From a virus, in IMG/VR virus record IMGVR_UViG_3300031963_000785, positions 1 to 27,108 of that record: a stretch of 27,108 bases of DNA; one strand, written 5' to 3'. The position numbers and the translations under genes are program-made. Of this stretch, positions 5,828 through 14,625 are shown piece after piece. The notes under the pieces are model-generated. The model did no database searches and was not told where the DNA came from. It worked only from the letters and a program-made list of their open reading frames with translations. How positions within the stretch are numbered: position 1 is the stretch's first letter; the number at the start of each line of letters is the position of its first letter.

Positions 5828-7108
5828 CTAAAAAATAATATTATTTTCTGTTTCATTGCTAGCAGAATCAATGGAAACATTTTGCTGCTGATTATTAGAA
5901 AAACCGGATATAAAACTGTAATGTTTGAAATAATTATTTATATATCTTGCTGCTGATTCAACTCTATTTATTTTTAATAATTCACCAGCTTCTCTAACTA
6001 TATTATTGAACTGTGTTTGTGTCAAGTTCTTGTTTGTCTCGTAATTTCTAAAAAAAGTGTATAGTCTTAGCCAAAATTGGTTTGGAAAATCATTTATAAA
6101 TTGTTGAAATGTTACAGCTGGACGAGAAAAGTATTTTACATTAGAACTACAGAGTTCTTTATGAGATTGTTCATAGATATTATTATTCTCAATAAAAAAA
6201 TTATAAGCTTTAAAAAATACAGTTTTTAATTCTAAAAGATCTTCTAAATATACTTTTTTATATCTAGTAGCAAACAATAAATCTAAACTGTCTATACCAT
6301 AATCATCTAAATAGACTTTTGTGGCTGGAGAATTTAAATTAGCATATAATCTCCAAGGAACATTTTCGTCTATACTAAAACCATGTCTTAAACAAGCTTC
6401 TGTAAATAAACTGAATCCCTGATCAGTAAAATAATTTTTAAATTTAATTTCATCATTATCCGCAGAATCAAATGCTACATCAAAAACTAATCCACTTGGA
6501 AAAGAAAAAAAGTTAAAACAAATTACTGTATGTGATTTTGTTATAGGTAAAATTTTAACTTTATTAGTTAAAAAATTAATATATTCATGAACAAAAGTTT
6601 TGTGATCTTTTACTTTTGAATTAAGAACTCCATTCTGTTGTAAATTAAGTTTAAATTCTCTAGAAAGATATTCGTGATGTAAATAAAATATATTATTAAA
6701 ATCTTCATATGATTTATATATTTTTAAATCTTTATACGGGGTTGATAAACGAATTTTTTGCGAAAGAAGACCATCATTTAACACTGTTTTCATATCAAAA
6801 AAAGCATCAGCAACAAAGTCTTGAATTTTTTGTTCTTGATTATTAAATGTACCAAAAGATTTAAAGTTTCTATCTACATTTATAGGTAATATAACATCAC
6901 CTTCATTGTCTATAAAGCCATATAAAGCGTTGTTTTTATATAAATTACCAAAAGGTATATTGTAAACAGAAGAGTCTTTAATATATCTTAAAGTTACTTG
7001 CTCATAAGCTGCTCTAGCTTCAAAAAGTATAAAAGTGCTTTGAGTACTATTTTTACTTAAAGCAGGAAAATTATTTTTTTCAAAAGTAAAATCTATTGGT
7101 CTAGACAT
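5828..7108 (-). CDS. Unknown protein at the end of the tail/baseplate cluster, probably virion-associated
   Basis: A 426-residue protein I do not recognise. It is rich in Asn, Phe and Tyr, with no signal peptide, membrane segment or catalytic motif that I can see. The middle contains HTVICFNFFSFPSGLVFDVAF and WRLYANLNSPATKVYLDDYG. The C-terminal third is helical (FQQFINDFPNQFWLRLYTFF) and ends in a low-complexity Asn/Gln/Ser tail. It sits 14 bp after the 1082-residue tail gene and 8 bp before the polymerase, so it is the boundary gene between virion and replication modules. Position favours a baseplate or internal virion protein. The ribosome site is weak, suggesting coupling to the upstream gene. 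A candidate polymerase promoter lies within its 3' part. Confidence 0.65.
   Translation of the reverse strand: MSRPIDFTFEKNNFPALSKNSTQSTFILFEARAAYEQVTLRYIKDSSVYNIPFGNLYKNNALYGFIDNEGDVILPINVDRNFKSFGTFNNQEQKIQDFVADAFFDMKTVLNDGLLSQKIRLSTPYKDLKIYKSYEDFNNIFYLHHEYLSREFKLNLQQNGVLNSKVKDHKTFVHEYINFLTNKVKILPITKSHTVICFNFFSFPSGLVFDVAFDSADNDEIKFKNYFTDQGFSLFTEACLRHGFSIDENVPWRLYANLNSPATKVYLDDYGIDSLDLLFATRYKKVYLEDLLELKTVFFKAYNFFIENNNIYEQSHKELCSSNVKYFSRPAVTFQQFINDFPNQFWLRLYTFFRNYETNKNLTQTQFNNIVREAGELLKINRVESAARYINNYFKHYSFISGFSNNQQQNVSIDSASNETENNIIF
5997..6025 (-). promoter_or_regulatory. Candidate sigma70-type promoter for the DNA polymerase
   Basis: TTGACA at 6025-6020, a 17-nt spacer and TATAGT at 6002-5997: perfect -35, five of six at -10. 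It is inside the upstream coding region, about 180 bp before the polymerase start. No terminator separates the virion genes from the polymerase, so this would give early expression independent of the late genes. Confidence 0.45.
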
Positions 7109-7122
7109 GATCTATTTTATCC

Positions 7123-10100
7123 CTAACAATTATTTGTATTAGAATTTGGAAGTCTGGTTTTTCCACCAACAACCCAAGCTTGATGATGGCAAGAAAGAAC
7201 TGTTTCATAGCTTGATGGATCAACTGAAGTATTTACTCTAATAACCATATAATAACCACCTATGCCAATATCATATTGAGCATTATTACCGAATATTACA
7301 GGATCGATATATATATAATCTCCCGGTCTAAATATATTATTACCAAATAATTTTATTTCTGAAGAGTACATTTGTCTCAATCTGTTTGTTACCTTGCCTC
7401 CCTCTTGTAATGCTCGCGCTTCAGCTGCCAAAGGAACATCCGTTTTAGAAAAACTGATTGATTTTATCAAACCGGCGTCTTTTCCAATTTGAAAATGATA
7501 TATACCAGAACTTACGTCTTTGTCAAAATCTCCATTATTAATTTGTATAATTTGTGGTGCCGATAAGGAATCAAAAATAAATAAATAATTTGCAAGAGCA
7601 CTATTAGTTATTTCTTGAGATACTGGTTTAGCAAGATTACTTTTTCTAGAAAAAGAAGCTAATTTTTCTTTATCTATTGCGCCAGAATAACTTGCGTCAT
7701 TAAAACGATTTAGTATCGGTTCTTGATTGATACTATTACAAGGTAATGAAAAACCAAGATGTGACATTCTTATTTTATTATTAATAGCTGCTTTTTTTCC
7801 AAAAACGCTTGGATTAATAGCAGGCTTTAATAAAAACTCTATTATGTCATTTATAAATTTTAATAAAGGATAATTAGCTCTTTTTGGTTTAATAACTTTT
7901 TGATAAAAGAAATCATCAAATGCATCCATAGATATTGGTATATCAGCAATATTAAGTATTACCTCTTCTACGTCTGCATCTACAGGAACCAAAAGATCAT
8001 TTTCTTCAGCAGAAATATTTGTTGGTATATTTATTGGTATCTCACCTAAAATTATTTTAGGTCTTTCACCTTTAGCCCTGATAGTTTGTAAACATTCTGC
8101 AGCGATATCTATAATATCTCCAAGATAAACATATTTTATAGTAACATATTCTGAATTGTCTTTCTCTAATTCTGCTTGTTCTCTTGAACCGGGAACAGAA
8201 TTAGATTGTTGAGGAGTAGATGAAAAACCAAGAACAGAACCTATAGATTTAACAGCAGTTATAAAACCACTTTCTTTTTTTTCTTTTTTTTGTTCTGGTG
8301 CATTAGTATTAGCAGTGGCAGAACCGTTTGGTAACTGTCTAACTGATATAGATTCATGATTTTTCAATCCAGCTTCTCTAATTTTTGCACCAGCTTGCAA
8401 TCTAAATTGTAGTGCTCCAGTTATAGGTTTACCTTCTTTATCAACTCCTACAGCACTATTATGAATACCTACTTTATATGCGTCTGGATAGCCAATATTA
8501 CCAACCATCTCATCAATACCAATTAATTTTCTAAATAACTCTTCTTGAGCTAAATTTTTTAAATTATCTAATTTTGTTTTTAAATCACCGGCTCTTTTAT
8601 ATATGTCATCATTAACTTTTTTTAAAGTTTCTTTATATATTGGTGGAGATAAATTTTGACATTTTATATTAGTAATTTTTGTTTGTCTTTCGGCATATAA
8701 ATCATCTATTTCTTTTTGAGCATTTACAATTTCAGGATCTTTTGAAGTTATAGAAAAAATATTTAAATTGTAATCAGATAATATTGAATCTATGGTTGCT
8801 TGATAATTAATTTTTAAAGTAACAGTACCATCTTCATTAAAACCGATATCATGAGTTACAGGAGATAAATAAAAAATAATTTTTGCATTTTTTATAGCTT
8901 TTATATATGCTCTAGCATCTTCTGGTTTAAAATTATTTTTTAATAAATTTTGATAAAAAATCTCTGAAGGCTCTGCGTAACCTATTTCTGCTTTAATTCT
9001 AAAATATTGATCATTAGCTAATAATTTACCACCATTTCTTATATATCTTGAAGCGCCATTGATTAAATCACTATAAGCAAAACTTCTATCTTTTAAACCA
9101 CTAGGTTCACCATCAATAAATCTTGTATCCTTTTCAGTAATAGGGATTGTTTTAGTAAGCAATGCAATATCTTGAAAAAACAGTTCTAAACTTGCTTCTA
9201 CGTGTGTGTTGGTTTCAGAAGGATTTGTGCCTTTATAAGCATATTGAAAAGATTTAATTCCACATCCATTCATTTTTCCTTCACCTTTTAAAATTTTGTC
9301 TATCGTATCCGAAACAAATAAGCTATTTTCATTTTTATCTTTATAATCAACTGGCAAATCATCAAATGGTATTCTCCAAGAATAAGATCTACCTATATTA
9401 GAATTTGAAGTCTTATATTCACCCATCAATTCAGGAAATAATACATAATATAATTTTATTGATGGTACCAAGCTGGATAAAATAACTGGTGGTATTTTAT
9501 CAAAAAATAATGAAGTTTCGGTAGTCTTAAACAGAGCATTAGTCAATTCTAAATGTCCAACTTGCTGTGTTCTCATAACGGCAAAATTATTATAAGACTT
9601 TTTTCTTCTATCAATGTTACCAAAGCTAACTCTTGCACTATCATTAAGTAATTTATCGGCCATTATCATCAAAGCTGCTTGATAACCTAAACGTAATTTA
9701 TTGGCTGCATCATCACCAGTAAGTTGTTCTTTAAGGGCCTCTTCTCTATCTTCTCTAGCTTTTTTTTGTTCTGGGGTTTCATCTAAAGAATTAGGAGCCG
9801 CGTTACTAACTACTGGTTGATTGTTGGGTGGCGTTGGAGGCGTACCGGGAACAACCGGGGGATTAATTGGTACATTACCGCCTGTAGATCTAAATCCTAA
9901 ATAGTTTTTTTGTTCTTCTGTTAAAGGTACATTTGCTGTTGCTGCTTGAAATATTTCATTTTGTTTTTTTTCAACCTTTACTTTACCTTCATTTATATCG
10001 ACTCTTGTGTTATTAGCAGCTTTTTGTAATCTAAAAATAATCTTTTCAGAAAGATCTATTTTTTCTTGATCATTTCCGCGAGCAAGAACTTCTAATTTTT

Positions 10101-10371
10101 CTTTTTCTGCTTTTATTTTTCGTTCAAAATTTTCTAATAATTTTTGATCAGCATCTAATTTTTTAAATTCCTGTGTTTCTCTTATTTGTTCATTAATTCT
10201 AACTCTAAGAGCACCTAAAGAATCAGCTGTAACCGCTGTAGAAGGTGTTTGTGGTTGTTCGGTTGGAGTTGTTGGAGGAGTATTTGCTTGTGGAGCAGCG
10301 TTCCCGCTACCGGGAGCAGGTTGTGGATTTGCATTTTGCGGTTGTTGAACGGGTTTTTTAGGTTCTGTCAC
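7123..10371 (-). CDS. Large tail/baseplate protein with Pro/Gln-rich N-terminus
   Basis: A 1082-residue protein starting at GTG 10371 behind GAGGTTAAAGC, 3 bp after the LysM gene. Residues 1-50 are a Pro/Gln/Asn/Thr-rich unstructured stretch. About 50-140 is a charged, coiled-coil-like region (KIKAEKEKLEVLARG), followed by another Pro-rich linker. The large middle has SLFFDKIPPVILSSLVPSIK and many mixed segments. The final part (FRPGDYIYIDPVIFG, GIGGYYMVIRV) looks like a compact beta domain of the kind found in baseplate or hub proteins. Its place after the tape measure, tube-like and LysM genes fits a baseplate hub or wedge component, but I see no lysozyme motif and cannot equate it with a specific T4 protein. 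Confidence 0.65.
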   Translation of the reverse strand: MTEPKKPVQQPQNANPQPAPGSGNAAPQANTPPTTPTEQPQTPSTAVTADSLGALRVRINEQIRETQEFKKLDADQKLLENFERKIKAEKEKLEVLARGNDQEKIDLSEKIIFRLQKAANNTRVDINEGKVKVEKKQNEIFQAATANVPLTEEQKNYLGFRSTGGNVPINPPVVPGTPPTPPNNQPVVSNAAPNSLDETPEQKKAREDREEALKEQLTGDDAANKLRLGYQAALMIMADKLLNDSARVSFGNIDRRKKSYNNFAVMRTQQVGHLELTNALFKTTETSLFFDKIPPVILSSLVPSIKLYYVLFPELMGEYKTSNSNIGRSYSWRIPFDDLPVDYKDKNENSLFVSDTIDKILKGEGKMNGCGIKSFQYAYKGTNPSETNTHVEASLELFFQDIALLTKTIPITEKDTRFIDGEPSGLKDRSFAYSDLINGASRYIRNGGKLLANDQYFRIKAEIGYAEPSEIFYQNLLKNNFKPEDARAYIKAIKNAKIIFYLSPVTHDIGFNEDGTVTLKINYQATIDSILSDYNLNIFSITSKDPEIVNAQKEIDDLYAERQTKITNIKCQNLSPPIYKETLKKVNDDIYKRAGDLKTKLDNLKNLAQEELFRKLIGIDEMVGNIGYPDAYKVGIHNSAVGVDKEGKPITGALQFRLQAGAKIREAGLKNHESISVRQLPNGSATANTNAPEQKKEKKESGFITAVKSIGSVLGFSSTPQQSNSVPGSREQAELEKDNSEYVTIKYVYLGDIIDIAAECLQTIRAKGERPKIILGEIPINIPTNISAEENDLLVPVDADVEEVILNIADIPISMDAFDDFFYQKVIKPKRANYPLLKFINDIIEFLLKPAINPSVFGKKAAINNKIRMSHLGFSLPCNSINQEPILNRFNDASYSGAIDKEKLASFSRKSNLAKPVSQEITNSALANYLFIFDSLSAPQIIQINNGDFDKDVSSGIYHFQIGKDAGLIKSISFSKTDVPLAAEARALQEGGKVTNRLRQMYSSEIKLFGNNIFRPGDYIYIDPVIFGNNAQYDIGIGGYYMVIRVNTSVDPSSYETVLSCHHQAWVVGGKTRLPNSNTNNC

Positions 10372-10374
10372 GCT

Positions 10375-10713
10375 TTAACCTCTTAAATAATTTACTACTA
10401 AATTCAATGGTTTGGGAATTAATATTATATCACCAGTTTTAACATGTGATTCAGTTGGTTTTTGGTTAAATTTGGCTATTACCCACCAATCTCTTGGATC
10501 ACCATAAAATATATCAGCTAATTTATAATATTTATCTCCTACCGACCAAATATGAGTAATAATTTGAATTTTTGATATCTCATTTCCGTTTGGAAATATA
10601 TATCTTGGAGTTTCAAAAGTATTAATAAATTTAACATTTCTATTTCTAAATAATTCTTTATAAATATCAAGATCATTTTTAAATATTTGTCTGTCTCTAT
10701 AGCGGCTAATCAT
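10375..10713 (-). CDS. LysM-domain baseplate wedge protein (gp53-like)
   Basis: A 112-residue protein whose C-terminal half is a LysM-type fold: ITHIWSVGDKYYKLADIFYG, then DPRDWWVIAKFNQ, then VKTGDIILIPKP. This 'W-V-G-D-x-Y-x-L-A ... G-D ... I-P' layout is shared by small baseplate proteins of contractile phages, including the T4 gp53 group. In virions these domains are structural; peptidoglycan binding is not implied. The N-terminus (SRYRDRQIFKNDLDIYKELF) is charged and helical. It lies 3 bp from the stop of the upstream gene and 3 bp from the next start, consistent with translational coupling in a baseplate operon. Confidence 0.8.
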   Translation of the reverse strand: MISRYRDRQIFKNDLDIYKELFRNRNVKFINTFETPRYIFPNGNEISKIQIITHIWSVGDKYYKLADIFYGDPRDWWVIAKFNQKPTESHVKTGDIILIPKPLNLVVNYLRG

Positions 10714-10716
10714 ATA

Positions 10717-11712
10717 TTATGTTCCTGAATTGTTTAGATTTATTTCTTTATTTTGATTATTACCAGTTACAACGAAAATTTTAACTGGTTGTTTAGATTT
10801 AACTTTGTTATATAAATAATCTTGAGCTTTTTTAGAAAGTGCCAGTTCTTCTTTGCTAAGTTGGCCTGCTGTTTCTTTCCCAACCGTTAAAGCAAACGAA
10901 TTGCTATCTGGATTATAATCATATCTAGAAATATCTACTGGGTTTTGACCAGTTGCATTACCACCAAGATTTTGTTTGAGGGCTTGCTGTATGGCATTTT
11001 CGGGAGTTATTTGTGGCGTAGGAGATGCACCTCTTTGTGCTCTTGCTCTATTACTCTGTTTTTGTTTTTCTAGTTCTTTTAAGTAATCTCCTAGTGTTTT
11101 ATTTTGAGTTTTAAAGTTATCACTAGATTGATTTAGTAATGTGTTAATATCTGAATTGCTAATATATGGAAAAGACTTACCAGTTCTAGATTGATGCGCG
11201 GTATTTCTACCAAGTGGATGTTCGTGCAAAACCGTAAATGCAAGAGAGGCTTTAAATAATTTTGGATAAATTTCATCTTTTGAATTAAATACACCAACAG
11301 TAAAATCAGGAGTAAAAGTAAATCCAGAATCAAAATAGCATAATAAACCTTGACTTGGACTTGTTGTATTAACTAGCAAATTTGCATATTTTATTCTAAA
11401 TAATGGTGGCGAAGATATTGTAGCTAAACCTTGTCTAGCAGTGTCATTATAAACTGGATAAAGTCCAGAGATAAGTTTTGAAATATTATCAAAATTATTT
11501 TTTGCTTCAAGAAAATCAGAACTTGGTACATCTATATCCATAGTAACTTTTCTAGCGGTATTTTGAAAAGTAGCTATCGCATCCATTTTACCAAAAACAT
11601 TTTCTGTTTTCCATGTAGAAGAATATGAATCATTAAAGCTAGTAATATAAGCTTTAAAATTAAAACTTTCGTTTAAAGTAAAAGAATAAATTTGTATATT
11701 TTCAGTGCTCAT
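10717..11712 (-). CDS. Tail tube-like baseplate protein (tube initiator type, gp48/gp54 position)
   Basis: A 331-residue protein. The first 200 residues read like a tube-fold baseplate protein: SSTWKTENVFGKMDAIATFQ, TARKVTMDIDVP, ISGLYPVYNDTA, PPLFRIKYANLL, LLCYFDSGFTFTPDF and SLAFTVLHEHPLG. This strand pattern is typical of distal-tube and baseplate-cap proteins that link the tail tube to the hub. Residues 205-260 are a charged, Gln-rich linker, and the C-terminus is a short KQPVKIFVVTGN segment. It follows the tape measure by 15 bp and precedes the LysM protein, the usual neighbourhood for the T4 gp48/gp54 group. Exact orthology is not claimed. Confidence 0.65.
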   Translation of the reverse strand: MSTENIQIYSFTLNESFNFKAYITSFNDSYSSTWKTENVFGKMDAIATFQNTARKVTMDIDVPSSDFLEAKNNFDNISKLISGLYPVYNDTARQGLATISSPPLFRIKYANLLVNTTSPSQGLLCYFDSGFTFTPDFTVGVFNSKDEIYPKLFKASLAFTVLHEHPLGRNTAHQSRTGKSFPYISNSDINTLLNQSSDNFKTQNKTLGDYLKELEKQKQSNRARAQRGASPTPQITPENAIQQALKQNLGGNATGQNPVDISRYDYNPDSNSFALTVGKETAGQLSKEELALSKKAQDYLYNKVKSKQPVKIFVVTGNNQNKEINLNNSGT

Positions 11713-11727
11713 TGTTTTTATAACCTA

Positions 11728-14367
11728 TTATTCTAATTCCTTACTGCCTCTGTTTACAGAGTCTGCTACTGTTCTATCTTTTTTATCAATTTTTATATTT
11801 TTTGCTATCTCTTTACCATCTAAATATACATTCACTTGTATATTTTGCATACCGCTTTGAGATTTATTGACATTAGCTGCGCCTTGATTAGAAGCAGTTT
11901 GAACTGTTTCTTTAATAAATTCTTTTGATATATTTATTTTTTCTGTTGTAACTTTAGAAGCAGATTCAAGTACTTTAGAAACAGAATTTATTGTTTCAAC
12001 AAAGCTTCCAACGTCGCCAGTTGGCAACACCATACTTTGACTTATGGTGCTAATTTGTGCTGAAAAGTCCGATATATTCGTATTTGTTTTAAAACCTGCC
12101 ATAACTGTTGATAATTCTTTTAATCCTGATACTACTCTAGCAATATTTGTTGCCATAGTAACAAATACTTCATTAACATTTTGCATATGTACCATGACAC
12201 CGCCAATATCAGAAAAAAGGTCCATAGCTTCTTTTATATCTGCTTTTTTATCTGCCAATGTTCTTATAGCATCAACAAATTTTGCCATACCAGCTGCAGC
12301 TAAAAATATACCGGCTCCTAACAACATTGCTCCAGCACCTATCGCCAACAAAACTAAAGAAGCTACATAGCCGGGTATCGTTAAAGCAGCCATGCCAGCT
12401 ACAAATAATGCGAAAGTTGCAAGAAACCCAAGTAAATAACCAGAAACTTTAAAAGCTTGATCTCCTAAATTTTTAAATGCTTCTATCAATAATACTATAC
12501 CCTTTGCTGCAAGCATTATGCCAGCACCAATACCAAGCGCAGCAAGACCAATTGAAACCATTACAGCAGCCAACGCTAATAAAACTATAGTCGCTATTAC
12601 TAAACCAACGGCAACTTCTGGTGCAGCCGCAGCAGTACCAATAATCTTTAAACCTGCGGCAAAAGCTGTACTAACTGTTGTTATTGTTGCAGCCAAACCA
12701 GCGCTTGCAACAGTACTCTGACCTGCAAAAGTTAAAAGACTTGTACCAGCTGTAATTATTGGAGCTATTATAGAAGCAAAAGCTATTCCCATTGTTACAA
12801 CAACGACAACTATAGCAGCAATTACTCCTATTATACCTCCGCTCATATCATTTAATTCGCTGAATGCGACAACCATCTTTTTTACAAATTCTATGGCCGG
12901 TTTTAACCCTATAACAATTTTTGAAAAAACATTTTCTAATTGTTTACCTATTTCAGCTGCTTGTGTCATAGCTTCATTTAACTTTGCTTGAGTGGCTTCA
13001 GTCTTCATCTGTTCAATACGCATATCGCTAGTAGATGAATTAAAGTATCTAGCAGCATCACCAGCGTTTTTAAAACCTAGTGTTTGTGCGATACTTTTTT
13101 GTGTAGCGCGATCTAAATCTTCAAATTGTTTTCCAGATAAATCAAAACCTTGCTTTATCAAATCTATTCTTTCTTCTTCGGATGCTTGTACAAGTTCAAG
13201 AGAATTTAGATAGTTACCTCCTAACATAGAATTTAAAACTGCGGTTTTTTGTGCAGCGTTTTCAAAAGTGTCAAAACCTTCTGCTATAGATACTAAGTCA
13301 TTTATTGACATACCAAGAGATTTTGCTTGCTTTTCTAAGCTATAAAATACATCAAGCGCTCTTTTACCGTTTGCAGCTAATAGTGGCATAACAGAAGAAA
13401 AATCTTTAATCATGGCTGCTGGTGCCATGCCGATTCCCTGTGCTGTTTTAGCCATCGTTTCTAATGTTGCAGATGCATCTTGACCAGCAATATTTAAAGT
13501 CTTAGTAAAGATATCAAAAACAGCACCAGATTCTGCAGCACTAACATTTAAATTCTCAAATTTAGCAGCGGTAGCCGATAATTGACTTTGTACTTGCGGT
13601 GTTTGATTAGTAAAACTAGCCATACTACCTACTAAAGCACCAGTAGATTTAGTTAAATCAGCGATTCCAATGCCATATTGACTTAAATTCTGAACAGCAC
13701 TGGCGTCTACCATGTCTTGCGCCAACATACCAGTTGTTCTAGCAAATTGTTCATTTGCACTAACTATACTAAGTAATTGACCTTTAATATTTGAATATAT
13801 ACCAGATAAAGTAAATGTTTTAACAATTTGACTGTTTAAAATATCATTTACAAATGAACGTCCAACTTGAGAAATTTCTTCTTGAGCTTTTTTTTGCAAC
13901 AAAAGATTATCAAGATTTTTTTTAAGTTCTTTTAATTTATTTTTTTCTGTTTCTACTTGATTATTAGCATTTTTTATTATTTCTTCTTGCGCTACTATTT
14001 CTTCACTTGTAGAAGCATATCCTTGATCTTCTAATTCTTTTTTTCTTTTCAATGCCGCTTCCATAATCGGCATTTGTTCACTAGAAATTTTTGTTAAATT
14101 TCCTAATTGCTCATTAATTTTGTTATTTGTTTCTGCTATTTGCTGTTTTGTTTTAGCAAAAGCAGAAATAGTTAACTCTAACTCTCCATTTATATTACGA
14201 TATAAACCAGCAGTATTACCAAGAGATTGATTAATTTTTTCATTTTCAGATAAATTTAATGAATTTAATTCAAGAATCTCTTTAATAATTTTTTTTGTTT
14301 TTTCTGCTTGCTCATTTGAAGCAGCTGCAGCATTTGGATCTACGGTGGTTGGAGTCGTTGGAGCCAT
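11728..14367 (-). CDS. Tail tape measure protein
   Basis: An 879-residue protein with the usual tape-measure layout. A short Ala/Thr/Pro start precedes a long charged coiled-coil region (about 20-170, for example KNKLKELKKNLDNLLLQK). Ala/Gly/Ser-rich helical sequence follows, then strongly hydrophobic segments at about 510-545, 585-625 and 640-695, which may insert into the host membrane during DNA delivery. By the usual 0.15 nm per residue the tail would be about 130 nm long. It follows the frameshifted chaperone-type gene, as tape measures typically do. The ribosome site is CAGGTAA. A strong terminator sits between the two, so its transcript is attenuated or starts separately, in keeping with the few copies needed per virion. 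Confidence 0.87.
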   Translation of the reverse strand: MAPTTPTTVDPNAAAASNEQAEKTKKIIKEILELNSLNLSENEKINQSLGNTAGLYRNINGELELTISAFAKTKQQIAETNNKINEQLGNLTKISSEQMPIMEAALKRKKELEDQGYASTSEEIVAQEEIIKNANNQVETEKNKLKELKKNLDNLLLQKKAQEEISQVGRSFVNDILNSQIVKTFTLSGIYSNIKGQLLSIVSANEQFARTTGMLAQDMVDASAVQNLSQYGIGIADLTKSTGALVGSMASFTNQTPQVQSQLSATAAKFENLNVSAAESGAVFDIFTKTLNIAGQDASATLETMAKTAQGIGMAPAAMIKDFSSVMPLLAANGKRALDVFYSLEKQAKSLGMSINDLVSIAEGFDTFENAAQKTAVLNSMLGGNYLNSLELVQASEEERIDLIKQGFDLSGKQFEDLDRATQKSIAQTLGFKNAGDAARYFNSSTSDMRIEQMKTEATQAKLNEAMTQAAEIGKQLENVFSKIVIGLKPAIEFVKKMVVAFSELNDMSGGIIGVIAAIVVVVVTMGIAFASIIAPIITAGTSLLTFAGQSTVASAGLAATITTVSTAFAAGLKIIGTAAAAPEVAVGLVIATIVLLALAAVMVSIGLAALGIGAGIMLAAKGIVLLIEAFKNLGDQAFKVSGYLLGFLATFALFVAGMAALTIPGYVASLVLLAIGAGAMLLGAGIFLAAAGMAKFVDAIRTLADKKADIKEAMDLFSDIGGVMVHMQNVNEVFVTMATNIARVVSGLKELSTVMAGFKTNTNISDFSAQISTISQSMVLPTGDVGSFVETINSVSKVLESASKVTTEKINISKEFIKETVQTASNQGAANVNKSQSGMQNIQVNVYLDGKEIAKNIKIDKKDRTVADSVNRGSKELE

Positions 14368-14401
14368 AATAGTTTACCTGTTAATGATATAATTAGTAAG
14401 T

Positions 14402-14431
14402 AAAAAAAAAGTGAGCAGCATAGCTGCTCAC
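14402..14431 (-). terminator. Intrinsic terminator between the tail-chaperone region and tape measure
   Basis: Perfect 9-bp stem (14411-14419 with 14423-14431, GTGAGCAGC arm) and a 3-nt loop, followed on the minus strand by nine T (14410 to 14402). It lies 4 bp after the frameshift extension stop and 35 bp before the tape measure ATG. Confidence 0.92.
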
Positions 14432-14435
14432 CTAG

Positions 14436-14625
14436 TTATTTTCTTGAAGCTTTTTTTATTTCATCCGATTCTTTTTTAAGTTGATCGGTTAGTTTTTCAA
14501 CAAACCACTTTCTTAAACCAACTGGTAAATTGTAGCTTTCAAAAAGACTAAAGCCGCCATAATATTTAAGATAAAAAAATTGTTCATAAATATTTTCTTG
14601 GTATTCACTACTTAAACCAAAAAAA
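14436..14625 (-). CDS. Frameshift extension of the T4_baseplate-family protein (gp51-like tail assembly chaperone)
   Basis: An open frame of 60 codons after the slip site, GLSSEYQENIYEQFFYLKYY then GGFSLFESYNLPVGLRKWFV and a charged end (KKESDEIKKASRK), with no ATG, GTG, TTG or CTG anywhere in it and a stop just upstream. It can only be read as a continuation of the 288-residue protein. The T7 run at 14625-14619 (GAC-TTT-TTT-TGG) lets the ribosome move +1 or -2 into this frame, three codons before the zero-frame stop; a -1 shift would hit TAA at once. The fused product would have 345 or 346 residues. Position directly upstream of the tape measure is exactly where G/GT-type frameshifted tail assembly chaperones lie. 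The sequence also resembles the small gp51 family of T4-like phages, though that comparison is from memory. Confidence 0.75.

Noticed and set aside
7499-7526. TTGACA with TATATA (16-nt spacer) inside the 1082-residue gene
   Set aside because: Poor -10 and about 390 bp from the next gene start; in AT-rich coding DNA this is likely chance.
11133-11333. Minus-strand 66-codon ORF with Leu-rich start
   Set aside because: Out-of-frame shadow inside the tube-like baseplate gene.
12044-12370. Plus-strand ORF of 108 codons within the tape measure
   Set aside because: Shadow of the Ala/Gly-rich hydrophobic region, no ribosome site, no neighbours on that strand.
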